NCBI GenBank assembly: GCA_963701325.1
Contig: OY969604.1
Span: 3,782,001-3,846,000 of the forward strand
Origin: Bog-756 sp963701325
GTDB taxonomy: Bacteria > Actinomycetota > Acidimicrobiia > Acidimicrobiales > RAAP-2
Direction of reading: 5' to 3'
DNA: 64,000 bases
A program made the position numbers and the translations under genes. The notes below the pieces were generated by a model, which did no database searches, had not been told where the DNA came from, and was given only the letters and a program-made list of their open reading frames with translations. Of this stretch, positions 1 to 8,164 are shown one piece after another; within the stretch, counting starts at the first letter, position 1, and the number at the start of each line of letters is the position of its first letter.

Positions 1-385
1 CGATGCCCACGATCGGGCTGTTGAGGTGGAGTGCGCCCGTGGAGCCGTAGAAGTGGGCGTCACCGAAGGCGAAGACCCCGCCGTCGGCGGCGTTCTCCCA
101 GTAGCCCTGGCCGTCCGGGGTGGCGGCCACCCCGACGATCGGGCTGTTGAGCACGATGCCGACCCCGGTGGGTGCCGGTGCGGCCGATGCCGTTCCTGGG
201 GCTGCGAGCAGGGTGGGAACCGCTGCAACCGAGGCGGCAGCCGCCCCGATCGTGCGCAGGCGCCGACGCCGGCGCCGACGGACGGCATTGGTCGTGTGGT
301 GAGGCGCGGTGTCCCTGGTGCGGGTGGGTCTGGTGGAACGCTGGGCGCGCGCGGGTACAGCAGAATTGCGAAATGCGGAACGCAT
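1..385 (-). CDS. Secreted WLVASDGG-type repeat protein, N-terminal part (runs off window start)
   Basis: The minus strand from ATG at 385 stays open to base 1, so 128 residues of the N-terminus are visible. A long Arg-rich n-region (several consecutive Arg near residues 40-47) is followed by a hydrophobic Ala/Val stretch ending in an Ala-rich cleavage-like site, suggesting an unusually long signal peptide. Then comes the first repeat, containing ADGGVFAFGDAHFYGSTG and LNSPIVG, the same unit found four times in the NlpC/P60 protein at 37652-38890. A good ribosome-binding site (GAGGAAAGG) lies about 9 nt upstream. The function is unknown. By analogy it is an exported repeat (possibly beta-propeller-like) protein that may carry an enzymatic domain further on. 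Confidence 0.75.
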   Translation of the reverse strand, partial: MRSAFRNSAVPARAQRSTRPTRTRDTAPHHTTNAVRRRRRRRLRTIGAAAASVAAVPTLLAAPGTASAAPAPTGVGIVLNSPIVGVAATPDGQGYWENAADGGVFAFGDAHFYGSTGALHLNSPIVGI

Positions 386-872
386 GGTGGGTGACCTTTC
401 CTCGGTCGGTCAGAGCCACGTCGTTGGACGGAGGCGCTCTGACTCTCTTCTGGTTGGGTGGACCCCACATCTGTGCATTCAACGCCCCAGCCGAGCACCG
501 GGAAGGGTGGATCGGCCTGGCTTCTCGAGCCGGGTGTGCTAGCGGGTTGACGTCCGTGCTGCGGTGATGGTGATTACGTGTCGCGCTCCTGGAGGTCGGT
601 CTGGGCGCAGTGCCATTCGGCGAACCGAGAGGTGCGTTGTGCAGCTCCGGGCCGACAGGCCGACGGATGCCCCTGCGTGCAGTGCCGCCATCTTAGCCCC
701 CGCAGGGGAAGCTTGTGCATCGTTGCACAAGCAGCTGCGGGCCGGATCGGGCAGCAACCTGTGGATATCCTGTCCCTCTCCGGCCCGGACCACGAGACGA
801 ACGGAGGGAGAACCCCCAGTTCAGCTGCCTTTTCTCGCCCGGGTCCTGGTCTGACCGGTCACGGACGTGCGG
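386..872. other. 487-nt non-coding leader with hairpins
   Basis: No convincing gene lies here. It is the upstream region of the secreted protein on the minus strand and lies downstream of pspAB. It holds a perfect 9-bp inverted repeat with a 4-nt loop (GCTTGTGCA/TGCACAAGC, 711-732) and, beside it, an 8-bp inverted repeat (CCCCTGCG at 670-677, CGCAGGGG at 701-708). Neither is followed by a T-tract. A long structured leader before a secreted wall protein recalls c-di-AMP (ydaO) riboswitches, but I could not find the conserved ydaO core, so I do not call one. Confidence 0.4.
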
Positions 873-1487
873 TCACCCGACGGGAAGGTCCCAGAGGGGG
901 AACCAGCGGTCGAGGTCGGTCTCGACCGTCAGGTCGCCGGCGACCAGGCTCCGGAGCTTGAACTCCTGCTCGGTGTCCCGTTTCTCGTGACCGCTCGGCA
1001 CGAAGGGGTAGAAGGTGCCCCGCTTGAAGAGATAGACCAGGTAGCCGGTCGAGGGCACGACGTGCCCGGGGCCGACGGTCTGCTCGGGCTCACCGTCGGC
1101 CGTCGGAGGGAGGGAGGCGATCCCGAAGACCGAGCAGAGCAGTTGCGGCCCCCATCCTGCGTCGGACAGCGACGAGTTGACCAGGTGGACGCGGGTGATC
1201 AGGGCCTCGATGTCCGGATCCTCGACGACCAGCCAGTGGTAGCCGAAGCTGTCCTGGGCCTGCTCGAGGTCGGTCGCCCCGTCCATCGAGAGGAGCTTGA
1301 CCACCTCGGCCTGCATGTCGGCGAACCCCTGACCGGTGGGCGGCTTGTAGCAGACCCCCGCGTGGCCCGAGCAGGCCATGCCTGCCGCGCTCTGCAGGGT
1401 GATCGAGGCCGACGGGAGGGCGAACAGGCTGTCGAGGTTCGACTGGACCGGTTTGGTGCGCCCGAGCAGGGTGTCGAACAGGCCCAT
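873..1487 (-). CDS. pspAB: PspA-associated protein PspAB
   Basis: A 204-aa protein that begins GLFDTLLGRTKP and continues with the SNLDSLFALPSA motif typical of the PspAB partner family of actinobacterial Psp systems. It is probably a cytoplasmic or membrane-peripheral partner of PspA. Its biochemical role is unknown. ATG at 1487 is preferred to the TTG one codon upstream. It is last in a co-oriented cluster pspA-pspAA-htpX-pspAB with 25 nt after the htpX stop. Clustering of these four families is known in Actinobacteria, and it is the main support for the name. No membrane helix is visible. Confidence 0.8.
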   Translation of the reverse strand: MGLFDTLLGRTKPVQSNLDSLFALPSASITLQSAAGMACSGHAGVCYKPPTGQGFADMQAEVVKLLSMDGATDLEQAQDSFGYHWLVVEDPDIEALITRVHLVNSSLSDAGWGPQLLCSVFGIASLPPTADGEPEQTVGPGHVVPSTGYLVYLFKRGTFYPFVPSGHEKRDTEQEFKLRSLVAGDLTVETDLDRWFPLWDLPVG

Positions 1488-1512
1488 CAACCGGAGCTGG
1501 CTGCGGGGTGGA

Positions 1513-2451
1513 TCACGAAGACCGGCCGAGCTCGGCCTCGATGGCGGCCAGCTGGGCGAGGCGCTTGTCCAGGGAGGGGTGCGTCGAGAAGATGGTCGAG
1601 AGGCTCACGCCGTTCTTGGCGATAGCCGGGGTGAAGTAGAAGGCGTTGAAGCTCTCGGTCGAGCGCAGGTCCCGGGTCGGGATGCGGGCGATGTCCCCGG
1701 TGACCTTGACCAGGGCCGAGGCGAGCACCGAGGGCTGTCCGGTGAGGAGGGCACCCGACCGGTCGGCGGCGAGTTCGCGGTAGCGGGAGAGCGCCATGGT
1801 CAGCAGGAAGCTGATCGCGTAGACCACGACCGACACCACGAGCACCAGCAGCTCGACCATCGCGGCGTTGTCGCCGCCCTGGTTGTTGTTGCCCCGGTTG
1901 CCACCCCCGAACCCCCCCATCAGCCCGGTCCAGAGCATGATCCTGGTGATCATGCCGGCGGCCATGCCGAGGAAGCTGGCGATCGTCATCACCGCCACGT
2001 CCCGGTGGGCGACGTGGGAGAGCTCATGGGCGAGCACCGCCTCGAGCTCCCCTTCGTCGAGCCGGCGCATGAGACCCGACGTGGCACAGACGACAGCGTT
2101 GTTCGGGCTCCTGCCGGTTGCGAAGGCGTTGGGCACGTCGGTGTCGGCGATGGCCACCCGGGGCTTCTTCATGTCTGCCATCGCGCAGAGTCGGTCGATG
2201 GCTCCGTGGAGCTGGGGGGCCTGCTCGGGCGTGACCACATGCCCGCCCATGCCGAAGAGGGCGATCTTGTCCGAGAACCAGTACTGGGCGAACAGGATGG
2301 CGGCGGCCAGCACGAGCACCACCGAGTACGAGATGCCGTAGGCGATGAGGGCGCCGATGACCACGCCGTAGAGCAGGACCAGGAGCAGCCCCGTGGTGAA
2401 CATCCTGAGGGTCAGTCCCCGGTCGTTGGGGATGTTGCGGGCGGTGCTCAT
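1513..2451 (-). CDS. htpX: Membrane zinc metalloprotease HtpX (M48B)
   Basis: A 312-aa protein with two N-terminal membrane helices (about residues 18-56), the zinc-binding HELSH motif at 142-146, two further hydrophobic segments (about 152-176 and 190-215), and the third zinc ligand region RYRELAADRSGA after them. Length and order match HtpX. It degrades misfolded membrane proteins and is usually an envelope-stress protein. A Gly/Asn-rich loop (GGFGGGNRGNNNQGGDN) between helices 3 and 4 is longer than in enterobacterial HtpX. It lies between pspAA (11 nt upstream) and pspAB, so it is probably co-transcribed with the phage-shock genes. Confidence 0.93.
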   Translation of the reverse strand: MSTARNIPNDRGLTLRMFTTGLLLVLLYGVVIGALIAYGISYSVVLVLAAAILFAQYWFSDKIALFGMGGHVVTPEQAPQLHGAIDRLCAMADMKKPRVAIADTDVPNAFATGRSPNNAVVCATSGLMRRLDEGELEAVLAHELSHVAHRDVAVMTIASFLGMAAGMITRIMLWTGLMGGFGGGNRGNNNQGGDNAAMVELLVLVVSVVVYAISFLLTMALSRYRELAADRSGALLTGQPSVLASALVKVTGDIARIPTRDLRSTESFNAFYFTPAIAKNGVSLSTIFSTHPSLDKRLAQLAAIEAELGRSS

Positions 2452-2461
2452 GGCGCAGTCG

Positions 2462-2743
2462 TCACCGGTCGTCCGGGCTACCGGCCTCGCCGAGCAGGGC
2501 CTGGGTCTCGGCGAGGGAAGCGTCTGTGAAGGGCACCACCAGGTCGGAGGGGAAGAAGGCGTCGGCCGCCAGGGGGGTACCCACCCGGGTGACCTCTGCG
2601 ACGAGCGCGGCCAAGGCGTCGGCGAACCCCGCCTCGTCGCCTGCCTCGACCGCGTCGAGGAGGGTGGCGTCCAGCCTGTCGAGCGGTGCCCGTTCGGCGT
2701 CGTCCACCTCGTACTGCCCCTCGCCGAGGATGCGGACGATCAC
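2462..2743 (-). CDS. pspAA: PspA-associated protein PspAA
   Basis: A 93-aa acidic protein, beginning IVRILGEGQYEV, typical of PspAA, the small partner of PspA in archaea and actinobacteria. The start is GTG at 2743, overlapping the pspA stop by 4 nt (GTGA), which indicates translational coupling. The PspAA fold is all-alpha/beta with no catalytic motif. It probably modulates PspA oligomers at the membrane (family inference). Its place between pspA and htpX supports the call. Confidence 0.85.
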   Translation of the reverse strand: MIVRILGEGQYEVDDAERAPLDRLDATLLDAVEAGDEAGFADALAALVAEVTRVGTPLAADAFFPSDLVVPFTDASLAETQALLGEAGSPDDR

Positions 2744-3486
2744 GGTGCGGCCCCCTCCGCGTCGGCCGCAGGGAGCTGGGCCGGAGCGCTGGTCCCGATC
2801 TCGGCCTTGAGTGCGGCCAGGTCGGCGTCGACGGTGGAGGTGGTGGAGACCTGGTCCAGCTGGGCCTGGATGTCGTCGACCGGGTGGGTGAGATCGGTGA
2901 GGGCGCCGGAGGCGAGCAGCTCGTCCATCGCCCCCGCCCGGGCCTGCATGCTGTCGATCTTGTCCTGGGCCCGCTGCATCGACATGCCGGCGTCGCTCAT
3001 CGACTCGGAGATGCCGGAGACCGCCTCCCCGATCTTGGTCTGCGCCTCGGCCGCCGTGTACGTCGCCTTCATGGTCTCCTTCTTGGTGCGGAAGGCGTCG
3101 ACCTGGGTCTGGAGGTTCTGGGCGGTCGCGACCAACTTCTGCTCCTGAGCGAGCACCTGCTCGTGCTGGGTCTGCAGGTCGGTCAGCTGGGCGGCCAGGG
3201 CTGCCCGGCGCGACAGCGCCTCTCTGGCCAGGTCCTCGTTGCCCTGGCTCAGGGCGGCCTTGGCCTGTTGCTGGAGCTTGTCGGCCTGCCCCTGGATCTG
3301 GGAGGCCTGGAGCTCGATGCGCTTCTTGGCGGTTGTCACGTCCGCCACGCTGCGCCGGACCTTGGTGAGGCTCTCGAGCTGCTTCTGGTACGAGAGGTCC
3401 AGGGACTCGCGGGGATCCTCCGCCTTGTCCAGCAGCTTGTTGGTCTTGGCCTGGAGAATTCCGGACATGCGCTTCATGACACCCAT
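2740..3486 (-). CDS. pspA: Phage shock protein A (PspA/IM30 family)
   Basis: A 248-aa, almost entirely helical protein with the PspA opening GVMKRMSGILQAKTNKLLDK followed by long coiled coil (about residues 25-190) and an Ala/Pro-rich C-terminal tail. PspA/IM30 proteins are ESCRT-III-like membrane-stabilising proteins that bind stressed inner membrane. ATG at 3486 is chosen because AGGAAGG lies about 8 nt upstream and the family N-terminus starts there; the frame stays open far upstream without homology. It is the first gene of the psp cluster, divergent from the mca-like gene. A small inverted repeat (GCTTC-GCAT-GAAGC, 3507-3520) lies just upstream of its RBS and could be a regulatory site or leader hairpin. 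Confidence 0.9.
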   Translation of the reverse strand: MGVMKRMSGILQAKTNKLLDKAEDPRESLDLSYQKQLESLTKVRRSVADVTTAKKRIELQASQIQGQADKLQQQAKAALSQGNEDLAREALSRRAALAAQLTDLQTQHEQVLAQEQKLVATAQNLQTQVDAFRTKKETMKATYTAAEAQTKIGEAVSGISESMSDAGMSMQRAQDKIDSMQARAGAMDELLASGALTDLTHPVDDIQAQLDQVSTTSTVDADLAALKAEIGTSAPAQLPAADAEGAAP

Positions 3487-3552
3487 GGCGAACGATCCTT
3501 CCTCGTGCTTCGCATGAAGCTTAGGGCGTTCGCTCCCGGTAGCGTGAGCGCT

Positions 3553-4458
3553 GTGAGCGATGCGCCCCGACTCCTGACCGTCCACGCCCATCCCGATGAC
3601 GAATCGTCGAAGGGAGCGGGCACGGTGGCCCGCTACCACGCAGAGGGCGTGCACGCCGTGCTCGTCTGCTGCACGGGCGGCGAGGAGGGCGAGATCCTCA
3701 ACCCGGCTCTCAACACCCCCGAGGTGCAGGCTGATCTGGCGGCCGTGCGACGGCGTGAGCTGGACCGGGCCGCCGGGATCATCGGCTACGACGAGGTGGT
3801 CATGCTCGGATACCGCGACTCGGGGATGGCCGGGTCCGAGGCCAACTCCCGGCCGGGGTGCTTCGCCCAGGCACCGCTGGATGAGGCGGTCGAGCGTCTG
3901 GTCACGATCGTCCGCCGGGTCCGTCCCCAGGTGATGGTGGTCTATGGCGACGACCAATCCGGCTACCCCCATCCCGACCACCTCCGGGTCCACGAGGTGG
4001 GCGTCGCTGCCTTCCGGGAGGCAGGTGACGGCGCACGGTTCCCGTCCGCCGGACCGGCGTGGCAGCCCGACAAGCTCTACTACACGGTGTTCTCGGTGGC
4101 TCGGTTCCGCGAGATCCACGAGAAGTTCGAGGAGCTCGGTCTCGAATCGCCCTTCGACGAGGGGTGGCGCAAGCGCTGGGAGGGGATGCCCGAGGAGGTC
4201 GTCACGACGGCGGTCGACGTGTCCGGCTTCGCCGACGTGCGGCGCCTTGCCCTCCTCGCCCACGAGACCCAGGTCGATCCCAACTCGCGGTTCTGGTTCG
4301 GCCTCCCCCCCGAGGTCATGAGCACGATCCACCCGCACGACGACTACCGGTTGGCCCTGGTGAAGGGGCCGGACGGCACGGCCGTGGCACCCCCCGAGGG
4401 GATCCTCGAGGACGACCTCTTCGCCGGTATCGGCGACCTGGTGCGGCAGACCGCCTGA
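3553..4458 (+). CDS. mca: Mycothiol S-conjugate amidase (Mca), PIG-L family
   Basis: About 301 aa. The PIG-L zinc site is visible as AHPDDE near the N-terminus and HPDHLRVH in the middle. GGEEGEILNPAL and GYRDSGMAGSEAN are characteristic of Mca rather than MshB. Mca hydrolyses mycothiol S-conjugates to a mercapturate and GlcN-inositol, detoxifying electrophiles in the cytoplasm. The start is uncertain: GTG 3553 (VSDAPRLLTVHAHPDD) is taken, GTG 3544 is possible, and neither has a strong RBS. It is followed after 15 nt by the SCP-2 protein, probably in one operon, and is divergent from pspA. Confidence 0.88.
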   Translation: MSDAPRLLTVHAHPDDESSKGAGTVARYHAEGVHAVLVCCTGGEEGEILNPALNTPEVQADLAAVRRRELDRAAGIIGYDEVVMLGYRDSGMAGSEANSRPGCFAQAPLDEAVERLVTIVRRVRPQVMVVYGDDQSGYPHPDHLRVHEVGVAAFREAGDGARFPSAGPAWQPDKLYYTVFSVARFREIHEKFEELGLESPFDEGWRKRWEGMPEEVVTTAVDVSGFADVRRLALLAHETQVDPNSRFWFGLPPEVMSTIHPHDDYRLALVKGPDGTAVAPPEGILEDDLFAGIGDLVRQTA

Positions 4459-4473
4459 CCGGCGAGGAGTGCC

Positions 4474-4860
4474 GTGAGCAAGTGGCTGTCCGACGAGTGG
4501 TACGAACTGACGGGTGAGCTGGCGGCCGGCCTCGAGGGTCCAGAGGAACTCTCGGCCAGGATCCAGGTCGTGGTCTCCGGGGGACCGGACGGTGACGTCT
4601 CCTACGTCCGGGAGCTCGAGGGTGGCCGCCTGGTGGCCAGCGCCCCGGGCCGGATCCGCGATCCGGAGGTTGTCCTGACCAGCGGATGGCAGGACGCACG
4701 GGCCATGGCGGCCGGCGAGCTGGACCCCGGGGTGGCGTTCATGCAGGGGCGGATGAAGGTCACCGGATCGATGACGGTGGTGCTCGCGCTGCTGGCTCTG
4801 ATCGCCACCCCCGCCGGCGGTGACCTCCGGCGGCGCATCGCCGAGGTCACCGAGGACTGA
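4474..4860 (+). CDS. SCP-2 sterol-transfer family protein
   Basis: A 128-aa protein with a GTG start and GGCGAGGAG just upstream. The single SCP2-like fold is suggested by the central strands (VSYVRELEGG, VVLTSGWQDARAM) and the typical C-terminal FMQGRMKVTGSM segment. SCP-2 proteins bind lipids or acyl groups; the ligand is unknown here. It sits directly behind mca in the same orientation. Its last 14 nt overlap the end of the convergent membrane-protein gene. Confidence 0.75.
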   Translation: MSKWLSDEWYELTGELAAGLEGPEELSARIQVVVSGGPDGDVSYVRELEGGRLVASAPGRIRDPEVVLTSGWQDARAMAAGELDPGVAFMQGRMKVTGSMTVVLALLALIATPAGGDLRRRIAEVTED

Positions 4861-5434
4861 GTCGGGAGGCTCGCCCGAGCGACCCGGGGCCGGTGCCGCC
4901 GAGCAGCGGCAGGTGGACCACCCCGGCGGTCTGGAGCAGGATCATGCTGACCGCGACGAGGACGACCACCACCAGGGCCACGACCAGGTAGGGCTGGAGC
5001 CGTGGCCACGCCCGCCGGTCGGTGCGCCGACCGCTCGGGATCGGCCGTTCGGCCATCGTGGTGGCCGTCGACACCCCGGTCGGACCCTGGTGCCGCACGG
5101 CAAGGGCGTCGATCCGGCCGGCGAGCTCGCCGGGGTCACCGCCGATCTGGAGGAACCGGTAGGTGCCGGTCGATGTCTGGATGCTGATGAGGGCACCGGA
5201 CCCGCCGTCCCAGCGCTCGACCGCGTGGCCGACCACCGAGGTCCACGGCAGGACACGTGGCTGCTGACCGTCGACGCGCACGACCCCGATGCCGTCGTCG
5301 GCGAAACGGACCGACTCGATGGCCAGGGGACCGTTCCCCGTCGAGTCGAGGAGCAGGAGCCCACGGAGGCGCAACGGCCGGGGCGCGGATCGGCGAGGGC
5401 GGGGGGCGGCGCTGGTCGTGGCGGTGCGGTGCAC
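4847..5434 (-). CDS. Hypothetical protein, PH-like N-terminus, one C-terminal membrane helix
   Basis: A 195-aa protein of unknown function. Residues about 20-118 look like a compact beta domain (LRLRGLLLLDSTGNGPLAIE, then alternating strands with a conserved Trp in LPWTSVVGH), reminiscent of bacterial PH-like domains. One strong membrane helix follows (about 148-170, LVVALVVVVLVAVSMILL), with a short exported tail. The GTG start lies 3 nt after the ChbG-like gene, suggesting co-transcription. No family name can be assigned with confidence. Confidence 0.65.
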   Translation of the reverse strand: MHRTATTSAAPRPRRSAPRPLRLRGLLLLDSTGNGPLAIESVRFADDGIGVVRVDGQQPRVLPWTSVVGHAVERWDGGSGALISIQTSTGTYRFLQIGGDPGELAGRIDALAVRHQGPTGVSTATTMAERPIPSGRRTDRRAWPRLQPYLVVALVVVVLVAVSMILLQTAGVVHLPLLGGTGPGSLGRASRLSPR

Positions 5435-5437
5435 GTC

Positions 5438-6271
5438 TCAGGACTCGCGCATCGCCTCGCGCAGCGGCCGGTACCCGATGAGGGTCACGCCCGCCTCCTC
5501 GACCAACCGGCCGAGTCCCCGGTCGGCGACCAGCAGGACATGGTCGGCCACTCGCGCCTCCCAGTCGTCGGTCACGGCGCGGAGCTCGGGCGTGTCGACC
5601 GCGGGGTGGAGGGTGACCTCGGTCACCCCGGGCTCGAGTCCGGCGACGAGATCGAGGAAGGCCTGGCGGCCGCCCCGGGCGGGAAGGGTGGCGAACCGGT
5701 CGGCAAAGAGGACCCCCGCCTCGGCGGCCAGGTGGCGGACGGGGAAGCCGACGTTGGGCTCGGCGCCGGCGTCGAGGACCCGGAGGGGCAGCCGGAACTC
5801 GACCGCCAGCTCGAGGTAGATGTCGAAGAACTCCGGCCGCAGCAGGAGGGCGTCGAGATGGGGGTCGAGGTGGCTGATGTCGAATCCCCAGAGGACGGCC
5901 CGCTCGATCTGGGCCCTGCACTCGCGGCGGACCTCGTCGAGGTCGGCGTGGTCCCAGACGTCGCTGAGCGTGCGCGGGAAGCCCCCGTCCCCGTCGAGCA
6001 GGGACGGGGCCTGGGTGATCGGCCCCCATCGGTAGAGGTCGTGCTCTGCGTTGAGGGTGAGCCGGACCCCGACGTCCTCCCCGCGGAACTGCGATGCCGA
6101 CTCGCGCGCCCACGGGGCCGGGACGAGGAGGGAGGCGCTGGTGGCCATGCCGTTGCGCAGGGCGTCGTAGACCCCGACCGAGGCAGCATGGCAGAAGCCG
6201 AGGTCGGCGCAGTTGAGGATCAGCAGCCGGGCCTCGCGGGTCGCACCGAGCCGCTCGGCCAGGGTGTCCAT
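5438..6271 (-). CDS. ChbG/HpnK (YdjC) family carbohydrate deacetylase
   Basis: A 277-aa protein. The YdjC-family metal site is indicated by NCADLGFCHAAS near residue 22 and the HLDPHLDAL motif in the middle, with a further His in TLHPAVDTPEL. Family members remove N-acetyl groups from chito-oligosaccharides or hopanoid/lipid sugars; the substrate here is unknown. ATG at 6271 is chosen because the upstream extension is Pro/Arg-rich and lacks homology. It is followed immediately by the small membrane protein gene and preceded, on the same strand, by a small conserved gene. Confidence 0.8.
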   Translation of the reverse strand: MDTLAERLGATREARLLILNCADLGFCHAASVGVYDALRNGMATSASLLVPAPWARESASQFRGEDVGVRLTLNAEHDLYRWGPITQAPSLLDGDGGFPRTLSDVWDHADLDEVRRECRAQIERAVLWGFDISHLDPHLDALLLRPEFFDIYLELAVEFRLPLRVLDAGAEPNVGFPVRHLAAEAGVLFADRFATLPARGGRQAFLDLVAGLEPGVTEVTLHPAVDTPELRAVTDDWEARVADHVLLVADRGLGRLVEEAGVTLIGYRPLREAMRES

Positions 6272-6296
6272 GCCCCGACCGTACTGCTCGCGGCGG

Positions 6297-6545
6297 TCAG
6301 GCGGCGCGCTCTGTCGCTTCGTTCGGGGTCCGCGCCGTGTCGTCCTGGGCGGCGGCGGGGGAGCCCTGGAGCAGGGCCCGGGCGGCGGCCACACCCCTCC
6401 GCCCGACCTGGCGGGTGTGCTCGTCGAGGCGCCAGCCGTCCGCCGGCGGGGAGGGTGCCGGATCGCCGGGGCGGTCACAGGCGGACACGGGAAGGGGCAG
6501 TTGCGGTTGGTACCCGGAGCGGCGGGACGTGCGATCGACCGTCAT
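6297..6545 (-). CDS. Small conserved hypothetical protein (82 aa)
   Basis: ATG 6545 to TGA 6297. The C-terminal half, WRLDEHTRQVGRRGVAAAR, is a positively charged helix that resembles short actinobacterial proteins I have seen in similar positions. The N-terminal half is Pro-rich and looks disordered. It is divergent from the LLM gene starting at 6582, with only 36 nt between them. No function can be proposed, and it could be spurious. Confidence 0.5.
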   Translation of the reverse strand: MTVDRTSRRSGYQPQLPLPVSACDRPGDPAPSPPADGWRLDEHTRQVGRRGVAAARALLQGSPAAAQDDTARTPNEATERAA

Positions 6546-6581
6546 GGGTCCAGTGTGCAGGAAGGGTGTATCACTGGGGCC

Positions 6582-7565
6582 ATGACCGACAGATCCTCGC
6601 CGTTGCCCACCGGCCCGCGCTACGGGATCACCGTACCCTTCGACGGCGTGACCCTCGAGGACCACCGTGGCTGGTACGAGGAGCTCGCCCGTCTCGGGTA
6701 CACCGACATCTGGTCGGCGGAGACCGACGGTGTGGACGGCTTCACCCCCCTCGCCCTGGCGGCGGCCTGGACACCCTCGCTGCGGCTGGGCGTAGCGGTC
6801 ATCCCGGCGTACACGCGGGGCCCGGCCCTACTGGCCCAGAGCGCGGCTGCCATGGCCGAGGCGGCGCCCGGTCGCTTCGTCTTCGGGCTCGGGACCTCCT
6901 CCGAGGTGATCGTGTCGCGCTGGAACGGGATCGAGTTCGCCGAGCCCTACAAGCGGGCGCGAGACACCCTCCGCTTCCTGCGCTCGGCACTCGCCGGCGA
7001 AAAGGTGGACACCACCTACGACACCTTCTCCGTCCGCGGGTTCCGGCTCGCGCGGCCCATCGCGCACCCACCCCCGATCTATCTCGCCGCGCTGCGTCCC
7101 GGCATGCTCCGCCTGGCCGGTCGAGAGGCCGACGGCGTGATCGTGAATTGGCTGTCCGCAGAGGACGTCTCGACGGTCGTCCCCGAGGTCGGCGCCGCAA
7201 TCCCGGTCGCGGCCCGGATCTTCGTCTGTCCGTCGGAGGACGCCGACGCGGTCCGGGCTGTCGGGCGCCGGATGATCGCGGCCTATCTGAACGTCGGCGT
7301 GTACGCGGAGTTCCACCGATGGCTCGGACGCGGCACGGTGCTCGGACCGATGTGGGAGGCATGGCAGAAGGGGGACCGGAAGGGAGCGCTGGCGGTGATT
7401 CCCGACGAGGTCGTGGACGCACTGGTCGTGCACGGGTCCTTCGACGAATGCCGGGCCCATGTGGCCCGCTACGTGGCGAACGGGGTGGACATCCCGGTTC
7501 TGGCCGTCATCCCGTTCGGCGTCAGCGTGGCGGACGCCGTCGCCGGTCTCGCCCCGCGGGACTAG
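6582..7565 (+). CDS. LLM-class F420/flavin-dependent oxidoreductase
   Basis: A 327-aa TIM-barrel protein of the luciferase-like monooxygenase family. Its N-terminal GITVPFDGVTLEDHRGWYEE, the strand/loop YTDIWSAETDGVDGFTPLAL, and RFVFGLGTSSEVIVSRWNG are typical of the F420-dependent group in actinobacteria. It probably uses reduced F420 to reduce or oxidise a small substrate; the substrate is unknown. ATG 6582 is chosen because homology begins a few residues later. A second LLM gene (8165-9067) lies downstream beyond purE. Confidence 0.85.
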   Translation: MTDRSSPLPTGPRYGITVPFDGVTLEDHRGWYEELARLGYTDIWSAETDGVDGFTPLALAAAWTPSLRLGVAVIPAYTRGPALLAQSAAAMAEAAPGRFVFGLGTSSEVIVSRWNGIEFAEPYKRARDTLRFLRSALAGEKVDTTYDTFSVRGFRLARPIAHPPPIYLAALRPGMLRLAGREADGVIVNWLSAEDVSTVVPEVGAAIPVAARIFVCPSEDADAVRAVGRRMIAAYLNVGVYAEFHRWLGRGTVLGPMWEAWQKGDRKGALAVIPDEVVDALVVHGSFDECRAHVARYVANGVDIPVLAVIPFGVSVADAVAGLAPRD

Positions 7566-7619
7566 GCACCCGTGGACCGTGCCCGTCGCACCGTGTTCCG
7601 CTTCCCTCCGTCGGTACCG

Positions 7620-8111
7620 TCAGCCGGCGTAGCGGGCGACGATCTCGGCGTCCATGTCCCGGACCTGGTCGGCGAGGTCCACCGTGAAGCGGTCGAGCTC
7701 GGCGGCGACGCGGGGGTCGGAGAGCGCCAGGATCCGCACGGCCAGCAGCGCGGCGTTGCGGGCTCCGTCGATGGCGACGGTGGCCACCGGGACACCCTTG
7801 GGCATCTGGACCATGGCGAGCAGCGAGTCGAGGCCTCCGAGCTTGGCCACGGCCACCGGCACCCCGATGACCGGCAGCGGGGTCGCAGCCGCCACCACGC
7901 CGGCGAGATGGGCCGCCCCACCCGCGGCCGCGATGATCACCTGTACGCCATTGCCGGCGGCCCCGCGGGCGAAGGCGATCGTGTCGTCGGGCGTGCGGTG
8001 CGCCGACAACACCCGTACCTCCACGGGGATCTTGAACGAACGGAGGGTCTGAACGGCGTCGTCCAGAACGGACGCGTCGGAGGCACTCCCCATGACGATG
8101 GCGACGGACAT
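7620..8111 (-). CDS. purE: 5-(carboxyamino)imidazole ribonucleotide mutase PurE
   Basis: A 163-aa protein, the usual length for class I PurE. Signature motifs are IVMGSASDASV, the SAHRTPDDT loop with the catalytic His, and IAAAGGAAHLAGV for substrate phosphate binding. It converts N5-CAIR to CAIR in purine synthesis in the cytoplasm. Its usual partner purK is not in this window. It is divergent from the second LLM gene with 53 nt between starts. There is no strong RBS, so it may be leaderless. Confidence 0.93.
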   Translation of the reverse strand: MSVAIVMGSASDASVLDDAVQTLRSFKIPVEVRVLSAHRTPDDTIAFARGAAGNGVQVIIAAAGGAAHLAGVVAAATPLPVIGVPVAVAKLGGLDSLLAMVQMPKGVPVATVAIDGARNAALLAVRILALSDPRVAAELDRFTVDLADQVRDMDAEIVARYAG

Positions 8112-8164
8112 GCGGGTAGTCTGCCCGAACCACGACAGTCGGGCACGCCCGAGAGCGAGGTGCT

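Noticed and set aside
386..872. c-di-AMP (ydaO-yuaA) riboswitch before the secreted protein
   Set aside because: Position and hairpins fit, but I could not find the conserved core words (GGGGGACC, GGGTGAA, CAGCTAACC) on either strand.
4820..7687. 955-residue plus-strand reading frame
   Set aside because: It overlaps four well-supported genes, is full of low-complexity Arg/Gly/Pro residues and has no domain; a high-GC shadow frame.
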